Assembly: GCF_021560035.1 (NCBI RefSeq)
Contig: NZ_CP074373.1
Span: 2,972,001 to 3,036,000 of the forward strand
From: Virgibacillus sp. NKC19-16
GTDB lineage: Bacteria > Bacillota > Bacilli > Bacillales > Amphibacillaceae
Reading direction: 5' to 3'
DNA: 64,000 nucleotides
How positions within the stretch are numbered: the first letter of the stretch is position 1; every line of letters begins with the position of its first letter. The notes beneath the pieces were generated by a model. It was not told the origin of the DNA and did no database searches. It saw nothing but the letters and a program-made list of their open reading frames with translations. Positions 56,537 through 64,000 of this stretch are shown here, in pieces. The translations under genes were made by a program, and so were the position numbers.

Positions 56537-57625
56537 TTATCTACGCTGCACTTCTTCAAATCTTTCCAAACTGTAACGTGAAAGATCAATGGAAGTTTCC
56601 CCTTCTGTCAATAATTCCGTCATCAACGTTCCGACTAGCGGTGATAACGTAATACCACTATGCATTGCTGTTACATAGGCACCTTCCATCTTGGGGATTT
56701 CGCCAATAATTGGGAGTCCATCCTCAGGCATCACCCGAATACCTGAAAAACAACGGACAACATTTGCCTTGGAAAGCGCTGGAACAAAATCAATTGCCAT
56801 TCTCGCCGTTTGCTGAATCACATCCAAAGTGGATCTTCTGTCATAGCCCACCTCCTCTTTGGAATAGCCGATTAAGACTTCCCCATTATCTGCCTGGCGA
56901 ACTCCGCCAATGGTATATTGAAGAAACGGTTGGAGAGGTTCTGTTACGAGAATTTGTCCTCGAACCTGCCTAACCGGGATATCTACACCGAACATTTTTC
57001 CCAGTTCCTTTGACCATGCTCCTCCTGCGAGAACTACTTTTTTAGCTCGAAAGCTTCCTTTCGATGTTTTCAAGTGGAAAATATCACCATATTTTTCAAT
57101 ATCATTAACCTGATTGTAGAAAGAACACTGCACGCCATTTTTCCTAGCAGCTTTCACATACAATTCAACAAGTCTGAATGGATTTACATTCCCATCTATT
57201 TTGCTGAAAGTTGCTCCAGCTACATTCGGTGAGAGGTTTGGCTCTTTCTCCAGCACATCGTCCCGACTTAATACATCAATTTCAATCCCGACTTCCGCCT
57301 GTTGCTCGGCTAGTCTCAATGCAGATTCTCTTTCTGCTTCGTTGAAAAAAGGAGCGATCCCACCTGTTCTCTTATATTCCACATCCCCGATTTTCTTCTC
57401 AAGAAAGGGATATAGCTCTGCACTGTACATGCTCAATTCTCCATACCAGGAAGGAACCTTACTATGGACCCAAACCCAAGCCTGTGTGGAACCTGATGTT
57501 CCGGATAAAGGAAAGCCTTTATCTATAAGAAGAATTTCATGTTTTTTACTCTCTGAAAGATGGTAGGCAATACTGCTTCCAACTACTCCGCTACCAACTA
57601 CAATGACATCAAATACGTTATCCAT
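56537..57625 (-). CDS. DadA/HcnC-like FAD subunit of an amino-acid or opine dehydrogenase
   Basis: 362 residues from the ATG at 57625, which overlaps the upstream stop by 8 nt; the frame is open to 57640. VIVVGSGVVGSSIAYHLSES binds FAD; GTSGSTQAWVWVHSK and GIRVMPEDGLPIIGEIP are typical of the glycine oxidase/HcnC/OoxB group. It should carry the catalytic site of a heteromeric dehydrogenase together with the next three upstream genes. The substrate (D-amino acid, hydroxyproline, opine or imino acid) is not evident. Confidence 0.8.
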   Translation of the reverse strand: MDNVFDVIVVGSGVVGSSIAYHLSESKKHEILLIDKGFPLSGTSGSTQAWVWVHSKVPSWYGELSMYSAELYPFLEKKIGDVEYKRTGGIAPFFNEAERESALRLAEQQAEVGIEIDVLSRDDVLEKEPNLSPNVAGATFSKIDGNVNPFRLVELYVKAARKNGVQCSFYNQVNDIEKYGDIFHLKTSKGSFRAKKVVLAGGAWSKELGKMFGVDIPVRQVRGQILVTEPLQPFLQYTIGGVRQADNGEVLIGYSKEEVGYDRRSTLDVIQQTARMAIDFVPALSKANVVRCFSGIRVMPEDGLPIIGEIPKMEGAYVTAMHSGITLSPLVGTLMTELLTEGETSIDLSRYSLERFEEVQRR

Positions 57626-57947
57626 TATGTGAATCACCATCTTCTACTGACTCACCAAATACCGATGCGACACTGCCGCCTCCACTATCATCCGCAAGCG
57701 CATTCATTCTCGTCAGTTTTAAAGGCATTCGCATCCTAGATGGTCGTATTTTCTCCAAGGGCTTTTCAGTATACTTGGAGATAATTTCTCTCACAGGATG
57801 GAGGCATATTTTTGATTGGCAAGGTCCCATCCCGCATCTGGTGAGACGTTTGATATCGTCAAATGATTCCGCTCCGCTTTTAATAGCCGTCTCTATTTCA
57901 TCGATATTGATTTCTTCACAACGACAGACGATCGTCGATTTATCCAT
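57618..57947 (-). CDS. BFD-type [2Fe-2S] subunit
   Basis: About 109 residues from the ATG at 57947 (AAAGGAGG upstream). The cysteines STIVCRCEEI and RCGMGPCQSKIC form the BFD-like CxC...Cx4C cluster site. In HcnB and OoxA this domain is the C-terminal end of the NAD(P)/FAD subunit; here it is a separate gene overlapping that subunit gene by 8 nt. It relays electrons inside the complex. The last 35 residues are Gly/Ser/Asp-rich and not conserved-looking. Confidence 0.82.
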   Translation of the reverse strand: MDKSTIVCRCEEINIDEIETAIKSGAESFDDIKRLTRCGMGPCQSKICLHPVREIISKYTEKPLEKIRPSRMRMPLKLTRMNALADDSGGGSVASVFGESVEDGDSHNG

Positions 57948-59055
57948 TATGCAGCCCTCCTTTAACCATGCTGAAATCCTCAGGTAAACCCATTTCGACC
58001 TTTCCATAAAAACGTTCCATTAATTCGGACCGTGCCTGGAACGTCTTTTCATTTGCTTCCCTCTCCAGCTCAGAGAATTGTTTCCATAACTTTTTCTTCT
58101 GGACCTCAGCTTCCTTTTGTTCAATGAATCCGAGTTCTTCCAAAGCGCCAACTGCAGCAATTTCCCCAGTTAAAAGAATTGGTCCGATGGAAGTAATTCC
58201 TGCAGCATTTCCCGCAATATAACAGGAAGGGTTACTTGTTTGGAAATTTGCATTATATTCCGGCAACCACCCGCCAAGCTCTTTATGATAAACAAGATTA
58301 CAATTCAGAATTTCAAAAGGTTCAATGATTGGCGTGAATCCATTTGAAACACAAATGAGATCAGCATCAACTTCCTGTAACCAGTCCGGAGTCCTAATTA
58401 CAACCTGTTCCACTTCTCCCTTACCGGTTACTGATTCAATCAGGCTATTCAAATAAACAGGTACATCTTTCACATCCCTCCTCCGTTCACTATTTGAACT
58501 GAGGATATGCTCTTTTTCTTCCACAATAGCCTTTATTGTTACCCCACATGCTTGAAGCTGTCTTGTCACTTCGAGAGAAAAATCATCCGAGCCAATCATA
58601 ATTGCATGTTTACCAGGAAGTACTCTTTCTCTATTAATTAGTATTTGAGCCGCCCCTGCTGTCATCACCCCAGGCATTGTCCAGCCTGGAAATACTTTTG
58701 CTTCCTCTGCAGCTCCGGGAGCAATAATATTTTTGTGTGATTGGATTTCAAACGTCTTTTCTCCATCGGTGACACCAATATTCTCATTCAAGTAAGAGCC
58801 AATCATCGTATGTTTTTTCAGGACCTTTACCTTTGATGCTTCCAATTGTTTAATTAGATCATCACCTAAAGCAGTACCGCGATCTTTTTCAACGTTTCTC
58901 GGCAGTCGGGTAAAACGCTGTGACTGTTGCCTTAACTGACCACCCAATGAAAAAGACTCATCAACCAATATCACCCTGGCTCCTGCCTTGTCAGCAGTTA
59001 TTGCCGCATTCATCCCTGCAGGACCGGCGCCTACAATTAATAAATCAGTTTCCAT
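57940..59055 (-). CDS. HcnB/OoxA-like FAD/NAD-binding subunit
   Basis: 371 residues from the ATG at 59055, with AGGTG upstream and an 11-nt overlap with the preceding gene. The N-terminal DLLIVGAGPAGMNAAITADK and the central ALGDD and PGKHAIMIGSDDFSLEVTRQ segments bind nucleotides, as in class II pyridine-nucleotide-disulfide oxidoreductases without the redox disulfide. Relatives form heterotrimers or tetramers with a 2Fe-2S protein and a DadA-like subunit. All four pieces are here in consecutive, overlapping genes. Confidence 0.82.
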   Translation of the reverse strand: METDLLIVGAGPAGMNAAITADKAGARVILVDESFSLGGQLRQQSQRFTRLPRNVEKDRGTALGDDLIKQLEASKVKVLKKHTMIGSYLNENIGVTDGEKTFEIQSHKNIIAPGAAEEAKVFPGWTMPGVMTAGAAQILINRERVLPGKHAIMIGSDDFSLEVTRQLQACGVTIKAIVEEKEHILSSNSERRRDVKDVPVYLNSLIESVTGKGEVEQVVIRTPDWLQEVDADLICVSNGFTPIIEPFEILNCNLVYHKELGGWLPEYNANFQTSNPSCYIAGNAAGITSIGPILLTGEIAAVGALEELGFIEQKEAEVQKKKLWKQFSELEREANEKTFQARSELMERFYGKVEMGLPEDFSMVKGGLHNG

Positions 59056-59368
59056 TGCTTTCACCTCTCACATCCGGATCGCTATCATTGGAATACACTT
59101 CCATCCCTTCTTCTACCAGGGTATTGCAGCTAAGTACATGATCGAGCCCGTTTATCGTCATGAAGCAACTGGTACATCTCCCATTGGCACAATACAGTCC
59201 TCTTGCTTTAAACAATTTTCTGCTTACTCCCAGTTTGCGGATGCTGTTTGCCATCAGAGCAGCTGCGACAGTTTGCCCTTTTTTCGCTTTCAATTGTTGG
59301 CTATTAAAATAAAAAGTAACTTCTTTATTAAACTTTTTATCCAGTGCCGGATGTTCGCTTATTTGCAT
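59045..59368 (-). CDS. HcnA-like [2Fe-2S] ferredoxin-domain subunit
   Basis: 107 residues; cysteines in GLYCANGRCTSCFMTING and HVLSCN form a plant-type 2Fe-2S site as in HcnA and small subunits of opine/hydroxyproline dehydrogenases. TTAGGAGG precedes the ATG. First gene of the minus-strand operon, 32 nt after the 38-bp palindrome, so its promoter overlaps that element. Confidence 0.82.
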   Translation of the reverse strand: MQISEHPALDKKFNKEVTFYFNSQQLKAKKGQTVAAALMANSIRKLGVSRKLFKARGLYCANGRCTSCFMTINGLDHVLSCNTLVEEGMEVYSNDSDPDVRGESNGN

Positions 59369-59399
59369 ATGCAGCCTCCTAATGATGATTAATTTGGAC

Positions 59400-59437
59400 C
59401 GGAATATAATATTATAATGTTATAATATTATATTCCG
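59400..59437. promoter_or_regulatory. 38-bp perfect palindrome between the GntR gene and the oxidase operon
   Basis: Each half is CGGAATATAATATTATAA (59400-59417 and complement 59420-59437) around a 2-nt centre; all 18 pairs match. It lies 11 nt after the GntR stop and 32 nt before the first oxidase-subunit ATG. It could be the GntR operator, a terminator of the GntR gene, or both. Confidence 0.8.
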
Positions 59438-59447
59438 TTTAAAACCT

Positions 59448-60170
59448 TTAAAGGTTGAGTTCTAGAAAGTATTTTGCATTTTTAAATACAGTCATAAACT
59501 GTGAATATTCAATCACATGTTCTTCATTCACTGTTGTAAACCTGTCTAATACGAGCATCTGAGCTCCTATAGAGATATTTAAGAGAGAAGCTTCCTGCTG
59601 TCCAGCTGCTTTGGTTGAGATAAACACCTTGGCTTTATCTAACGGAAGAGCATATTTTTTTGAAAATATATTATAGAGCAGCTCATTTTCTATATCATCT
59701 TGTGTTAAGTCTGGTACCATATTTGCGGGTATGAACGAATTTTCAATAACAGAAGCTTTCCCATCTTCCAGTTTAATCCTGGAAATATGATATACCTTAT
59801 CACCCGCTCTCAGCTTTAAATTTTCCCTTACCTCATCATCTGGTTTTATTTTTCTAAAATTTATCGTTTTATGCGGATACTCTTTTTCGTCTCCAAATTT
59901 ATTATGTATGGATACAAGCCCGGATAAATCTGTTTTCTCCTGATAATTAACAAACGTGCCTTTTCCGCTTTTACGATATAAATGACCACTGTTAACCAAA
60001 TCAAGAACTGCTCGTTTTACGGTGATTTTACTTACTTTAAAAAGTTCTGACAGCTCTTTTTCAGTAGGAATTTTATATCCATGTTCCCACTCACCGGAAG
60101 CTATCTTCTGTTCAAGATATTCTTTCGCCTGTTTATATAACGGTACAGAGTCGTTTTTTTCCAATAACAT
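59448..60170 (-). CDS. GntR-family regulator with UTRA domain
   Basis: 240-residue HutC-type regulator, probable controller of the oxidase cluster it precedes in the same direction. The winged helix contains YKIPTEKELSELFKVSKITV and the wing RKSGKGTFVN; the UTRA domain has YHISRIKLEDGKASVIENSF and ends YSQFMTVFKNAKYFLEL. GTGAGG precedes the ATG. The 38-bp palindrome just downstream is its likely target. Confidence 0.83.
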   Translation of the reverse strand: MLLEKNDSVPLYKQAKEYLEQKIASGEWEHGYKIPTEKELSELFKVSKITVKRAVLDLVNSGHLYRKSGKGTFVNYQEKTDLSGLVSIHNKFGDEKEYPHKTINFRKIKPDDEVRENLKLRAGDKVYHISRIKLEDGKASVIENSFIPANMVPDLTQDDIENELLYNIFSKKYALPLDKAKVFISTKAAGQQEASLLNISIGAQMLVLDRFTTVNEEHVIEYSQFMTVFKNAKYFLELNL

Positions 60171-60951
60171 ATCTTAGACCTCACTTTGATGTCTATATTA
60201 TTAATTTTCTAAATGATAAGTAAATTAACATATATTATAGCTGTGAAATCATTAAGAGTCAATAAAATTTTAAATATTTACTGAAAACCATTTAAACATT
60301 TCATTGCTAAAACCTGCAGAAAACACCCAAAAATATTACTGCATATAAGAAAATTCCTGTGATTTATGAAGGTTAGTTGCTCTATTTACGAGATGAATTA
60401 AGAAAAGATTTAATAAGAACGGTGTACATGAATGCTATGTAACTAACTATTGAAAAAATCATTACTTAGCTGATCCAAATCGAAATCTTTATCAAATTAT
60501 TTGTTCTTTTGTCCAGGAATCAATAAAACAGTAAAAACTACTTGTGTGTTTAAACAATAAAAATCACAGTTTGTGTTAAATTTTCGAGTAGAGGAGAGGT
60601 GTGATGGAAGGCTTTGGAAGACGACTTATTTGTTCGCCCCTTTGGCTAATCCCCTCTAAAATAATTTGATAATGTTTAATGTTTTGTTTATCTCTCAATA
60701 TGATCACTCCAGATTTCCCCCTAATATTTCATTAGGGGAGTATTATCCATCAGAGTGGCTCACCTTTCGACAAAAAACTAAATATCTCATTTACCTATGA
60801 TATGGTTCTCCGTTATTATTTAAGAGAAAAAAACAGACAGGATAAATGTACCTGTCTGTTTTAGGTTATATTTTTGTTCATAAAGGAACACGATATATTC
60901 CCCTCCTGCGACAGATTTTTACCTGCCACAGAATGGTAAATACCTAACTTA
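60171..60951. other. 780-nt gene-poor region
   Basis: No intact gene. Around 60462-60535 (plus) the frame NHYLADPNRNLYQII to QESIKQ and stop reads like the tail of a small protein, perhaps a glyoxalase-type domain, with disrupted frames before it (from about 60420); weak evidence. The terminator at 60827-60862 belongs to the gene at 60952. Confidence 0.4.
60827..60862 (-). terminator. Terminator of the large chimeric secreted protein gene
   Basis: AAAACAGACAGG (60830-60841) and CCTGTCTGTTTT (60851-60862) form a perfect 12-bp stem with a 9-nt loop. On the minus strand it is followed by TTTCTC, giving a long T-run. Confidence 0.8.
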
Positions 60952-63900
60952 TTACTGCCATTTTGCTATTAAATATTCAGTTCCTGCTACTAATTCTTGA
61001 TAAGCCTGATCAGTTAGGGTTCCTTCTTGGTTTTGGTATTCTATCAAGTCAAGGAAGCCATTTAAGTGTTTAACCACTTTATCAGCTTGATCAGTTTCTT
61101 CATATTGACTTACAGATGTCAAATGCGTATTTAATAAACGAGCCACTTCGTCATTCGTAATGTCACCAGATTCTTTGTATTGGTTAACGATGTCATTTAA
61201 TGCATTCGCATCTTCATATTCTTGTCCTGAATCAGGTAGCTCCTTGACCCTCACGTCACGGTAGAAGACTGACTCCCCGTCCCCATGGTTCTGAAGTCCG
61301 ATGAAACCTTGGGTGAGATCGCGATCGGGTTCAGTGCTAGTGAAGTCGTTAACCAGCACGTCATTAAGGTAAACCTGGATGTTTTGCCCCTGCACTCGAA
61401 TCTCGTAGGAGTTCCAGGACCCGAGGGGTTCCAATGCTCGCTCCATAGCCTCCGCGTCAGCACCTTGGAAGGTGTAGATCGATCCGGTAGTACGGTCGGG
61501 AAGGTCGGATTCGTCTATCTGGATCTCATACCCCTGGTCCACTGCGACCCACGGATCATCACCTGGGTCTGGGAAACCGACGAACACGCCGCCGTTGTCG
61601 TCCTTGATGAGCTTCCAGTCGAGCTTGAGGCTGTAGTTATCCAGCTCGTGCCCTGAGTGCCACAGAAGCCCCATGCCGCCAGTGGTACGCAGGGTGCAGT
61701 CGGACTGGCGGCCGAACGACCCGTCCCCTGCCATCCTCCACTCCGACAGCGATTCAAGGGAGCCGTCAAACAGAGCGGTGTAGCCCTCTTCATATTCCTG
61801 GTGGTCACACGCGTCCGGCTTGTCGCCAACCTGCAGCGCGTCCAGGTTGATGTTCCCGTCGTCTTCCTCATCGTAACGCAGGGTGATCGTGTTCGTCCCT
61901 TCCTCCAGTTGCATTTCTCGCATCACGGTCGCCCAGGTCTGCCAGTCACCCGTCGACTCTAGGGCCCATGGCTCTAGCTCGGTACCGTTGACCAACACCG
62001 ACACCGTCTTGGTTCCATCGAAGGGGTCGGGGCCGTTCGCGTATCGCAGATGTACCGGGTGTGTCCCGGCCTGGTCCGCATGCACCTCGAACCTCACCGA
62101 GGCCCCTACCGACCCGAGGCTGTCCACGAAGCCCCAGCCCGAGTAACCGTTATGTTCCCAGTCGACGTTTGCGCTGCCGCGCAGTGTTGCTTCCTCAGCC
62201 TCGTAGAATCCTTGGTCGGCCAGAGACTCGTACCCCGGGATTGCATTAAGCGTGTACCAGGCTTCGGTGTTCCATAACTCCTGCCCCTCGGTGTCGGTGA
62301 AGGATCGTGGGCTGCGCAAATGTACCACGCGACCTTCCTCCAGACCGTCAACGGTCAGGGTGACCCGGGTGGCATCATCGGAAACCTCGGCGCCTGAGAC
62401 AAACAGGGTGCGTTCATCCACCTTCGGCCCCCCATACGTTGGACGTGGCACGTACTTCCAGTGGTCCATGACAAACGCCTCATTCGGGTCCTCGGTGATC
62501 TTATTGACTGTCTCTTCCGAGAGAGGCTTGGTGTAGGTGATCTCGAACCCGTCCTCTGTAGCCCGCATCTCAACCATGTCGAACACGTCCGTGCCGTTCG
62601 GGGTCAGCTTCTGCAGGCCGTACCGTAGCTTGCCTGGTTCCGACCAGTTGCCAGCCTCGCCGATCCCGCCAACGTATAGCGCCCCGTCTGGTCCCACTGT
62701 TGTATGGTTTACACCCGCCTCTAGTCCTGCTGAGTGCCGGAAAACTGCGCCCTGGAACTCTTCGTCCACTTCCTCAAGGAATCCGCGTTGCAGGCCGCCA
62801 TACGTCACATCTCCGAACACCAGCTGCCCAGCGTAGGGGCCCTCCTCCAGCAGCACTGGGGTTGAGGGGGAGTTGCCTATCTCGTTCTGCGGTATCCATA
62901 GGGCCGGGTCAGTGACCGGCTGGTCGTCAAATGGTCCCGCAGGGTTGGTGAAGTGGTTGAAGAACCGATCTTGCTTCACGTGCACCAGCTTCGAGGCAGG
63001 CAGCCAGTCACCTTGATTATCCATGGCGAACATTTCTCCGCCTGGTAACTGCGTTATCCCATTCGGCGTACGCAGACCGCCGGCCACATACGACACCTCA
63101 CCTGTGTTCCGGTCGACCTTGATCGTGGTTCCCCGGTTCTCCGCAGGCTGCGGGTCGGTGGTAGCGCCACCGTTGTTGATTGCTACCGACAGATTCACAT
63201 AAAAGTAGTCATCATTGTACTCCAACCCAAACGCGAACTCGTGGAAGTTCTCGCCGAACGGCCATGTGGCGACCTGCTCGTGAGTGTCGAAGAACCCGTC
63301 TTCGTCCGGGTCAGTGAGCTCAGTGAGCCCATCACGCTCCGAGACGAAGATCGAGTCGTCAATCACCGCGACACCCATTGGGTTGAATAGGTCTGTAGCC
63401 ACGCGGGTGACCGTGACATCATCGGGACCTGTCGCCTTGGTGGCCCCCTCCAGGACGAACACCTCGCCGTACTCGAAATCGTCCACCCAGCCACCTGGGC
63501 TAACTGAGCCAGACGTTACCACGACTAAATCCCCGTCATCCATCCAGTCCATTGCCGACACCGCCGGCTCAAACCCATCGGGCCGCAGGTCGGTGAGCGT
63601 GTACCCCGGATAAACCGAGTCTAGTCGCATCCCGTCACCAGCTTCGTCGTCTTGGTCCTCACAGTACTTCGTTCCCGGTGCGGTCACACGAACCACATCG
63701 GCCTCGGTACTCAGGACCTCGGTGGGGACAACGGTGAAGTTATCGGCACCCGGTGGGCGCCACTCGAGGAGCAGGATGTTGTCGTTGGTGTTGTCGAAGT
63801 ACTCGACCTTCAGGTCATGCACACCTTCCGTCAGATCAACTGTCTCCGTCATAGAGGTGGCTTCATGCAGGCCGTCGTGGTCGATCACCGTTGAACCGTC

Positions 63901-64000
63901 GATCACCAGGCGAGACCCGTCATCACTCGTGAGCCTAAACTCGTAGTTGCCGTCTTCTGGGACGGTCAGGTTGGCCAGGGCATGTGCGATGAACTGATCG
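60952..64000 (-). CDS. Large secreted multidomain protein (PA14, dehydrogenase-like propeller, CBM, DUF1080, FIMAH); 5' end outside the window
   Basis: At least 1015 residues; the frame is open through the window end, so it is partial. In order: a PA14-type domain (NLTVPEDGNYEFRLTSDDGS and GVHDLKVEYFDNTNDNILLL); a beta-propeller like glucose/sorbosone dehydrogenases of large secreted proteins (NPMGVAVIDDSIFVSERDGL, TPNGITQLPGGEMFAMDNQG, HTTVGPDGALYVGGIGEAGN); a CBM6/35-like domain (YEAEEATLRGSANVDWEHNG to NINLDALQVGDKPD); a DUF1080/3-keto-disaccharide hydrolase domain (YTALFDGSLESLSEWRMAGD to DNGGVFVGFP); and a C-terminal helical FIMAH domain. Everything upstream of about 61235 is near 60 percent GC, while the FIMAH part is AT-rich like the host. 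Carbohydrate binding or processing outside the cell is likely; no single reaction can be named. Confidence 0.82.
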   Translation of the reverse strand, partial: DQFIAHALANLTVPEDGNYEFRLTSDDGSRLVIDGSTVIDHDGLHEATSMTETVDLTEGVHDLKVEYFDNTNDNILLLEWRPPGADNFTVVPTEVLSTEADVVRVTAPGTKYCEDQDDEAGDGMRLDSVYPGYTLTDLRPDGFEPAVSAMDWMDDGDLVVVTSGSVSPGGWVDDFEYGEVFVLEGATKATGPDDVTVTRVATDLFNPMGVAVIDDSIFVSERDGLTELTDPDEDGFFDTHEQVATWPFGENFHEFAFGLEYNDDYFYVNLSVAINNGGATTDPQPAENRGTTIKVDRNTGEVSYVAGGLRTPNGITQLPGGEMFAMDNQGDWLPASKLVHVKQDRFFNHFTNPAGPFDDQPVTDPALWIPQNEIGNSPSTPVLLEEGPYAGQLVFGDVTYGGLQRGFLEEVDEEFQGAVFRHSAGLEAGVNHTTVGPDGALYVGGIGEAGNWSEPGKLRYGLQKLTPNGTDVFDMVEMRATEDGFEITYTKPLSEETVNKITEDPNEAFVMDHWKYVPRPTYGGPKVDERTLFVSGAEVSDDATRVTLTVDGLEEGRVVHLRSPRSFTDTEGQELWNTEAWYTLNAIPGYESLADQGFYEAEEATLRGSANVDWEHNGYSGWGFVDSLGSVGASVRFEVHADQAGTHPVHLRYANGPDPFDGTKTVSVLVNGTELEPWALESTGDWQTWATVMREMQLEEGTNTITLRYDEEDDGNINLDALQVGDKPDACDHQEYEEGYTALFDGSLESLSEWRMAGDGSFGRQSDCTLRTTGGMGLLWHSGHELDNYSLKLDWKLIKDDNGGVFVGFPDPGDDPWVAVDQGYEIQIDESDLPDRTTGSIYTFQGADAEAMERALEPLGSWNSYEIRVQGQNIQVYLNDVLVNDFTSTEPDRDLTQGFIGLQNHGDGESVFYRDVRVKELPDSGQEYEDANALNDIVNQYKESGDITNDEVARLLNTHLTSVSQYEETDQADKVVKHLNGFLDLIEYQNQEGTLTDQAYQELVAGTEYLIAKWQ
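61225..61245. other. Composition boundary inside the chimeric gene
   Basis: Within about 20 nt the coding sequence changes from AT-rich (FIMAH domain, lower coordinates) to strongly GC-rich (DUF1080 domain onward), with third codon positions shifting from A/T to G/C. The reading frame is unbroken across the join. Confidence 0.75.

Noticed and set aside
61285-63613. Several long plus-strand frames opposite the GC-rich gene
   Set aside because: GC-rich DNA gives few stops in antisense frames; the minus-strand frame has clear domains and continues through the window end.
1-64000. CRISPR array, prophage or rRNA operon
   Set aside because: No regularly spaced repeats, phage structural genes or rRNA-like sequence were seen on reading the window.

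Overview
The window looks like a chromosome segment of a low-GC, moderately halophilic or osmotolerant Bacillaceae (Oceanobacillus/Virgibacillus/Lentibacillus type). The signs are Bacillus-type Shine-Dalgarno sites with frequent TTG/GTG starts, a GbsR-controlled choline-to-glycine-betaine module, a class D sortase with an LPxTA substrate, acidic secreted proteins with C-terminal FIMAH domains, and many GntR regulators. No rRNA, tRNA or CRISPR array was seen. Almost every block is a substrate-specific catabolic cassette with its own transporter and regulator.

Layout. 0.1-6.8 kb (minus strand): taurine/sulfonate degradation with taurine:pyruvate aminotransferase, sulfoacetaldehyde acetyltransferase (Xsc), a CysL/YeiE-like LysR, a GntR and a YeiH-type putative sulfite/sulfate exporter; an alanine dehydrogenase that should recycle the alanine survives only as an N-terminal stump. 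7.4-9.3 kb (plus): class D sortase, its LPDTA substrate and a coiled-coil membrane protein, both of the latter with Excalibur domains. 9.7-17.3 kb: two divergent arms around a GntR/FCD regulator (CoA-transferase, HMG-CoA-lyase-like enzyme and frameshifted RraA on one side; frameshifted LeuC-like, LeuD-like, a small membrane protein and a sodium:solute symporter on the other), which together suggest breakdown of a C5-branched dicarboxylate. 17.8-19.3 kb: C69-family dipeptidase with Ser in place of the usual Cys. 19.5-27.3 kb: complete D-glucarate operon (tripartite tricarboxylate-type transporter, GudD, KdgD, ketoglutarate semialdehyde dehydrogenase, GntR with two clear operators). 27.5-28.5 kb: frameshifted 2-hydroxyacid dehydrogenase. 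28.9-31.2 kb: membrane protein plus amidohydrolase pair.

31.2-38.7 kb is an eroded zone. A TnpB-only IS200/IS605-type element splits a 78-codon gene that can be rebuilt, a sigma-factor gene is broken in three frames, and an M20 peptidase fragment follows an AGCS symporter. 38.7-45.3 kb: an unassigned permease, then betA, betB, gbsR and an orphan betaine/choline-binding lipoprotein with GbsR-like operators. 45.5-49.5 kb: lactate cassette (Mqo-family protein likely acting on lactate, LutR-like GntR, lactate permease, 27-bp perfect palindrome). 49.9-52.9 kb: secreted M14 carboxypeptidase with FIMAH domain. 53.8-60.2 kb: amine/opine-type oxidase cluster (SolA-like oxidase, SSS symporter, HcnA/B/C-like dehydrogenase with the BFD domain as a separate gene, GntR, 38-bp perfect palindrome). 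61-64 kb: the 3' part of a large multidomain secreted protein whose body is strikingly GC-rich while its C-terminal FIMAH domain has host composition, a likely chimera made by horizontal transfer.

Three single-base frameshifts (in rraA, leuC and the hydroxyacid dehydrogenase), two of them in homopolymers, mean either gene decay or sequencing errors. All assignments come from reading the sequence; no database search was run.
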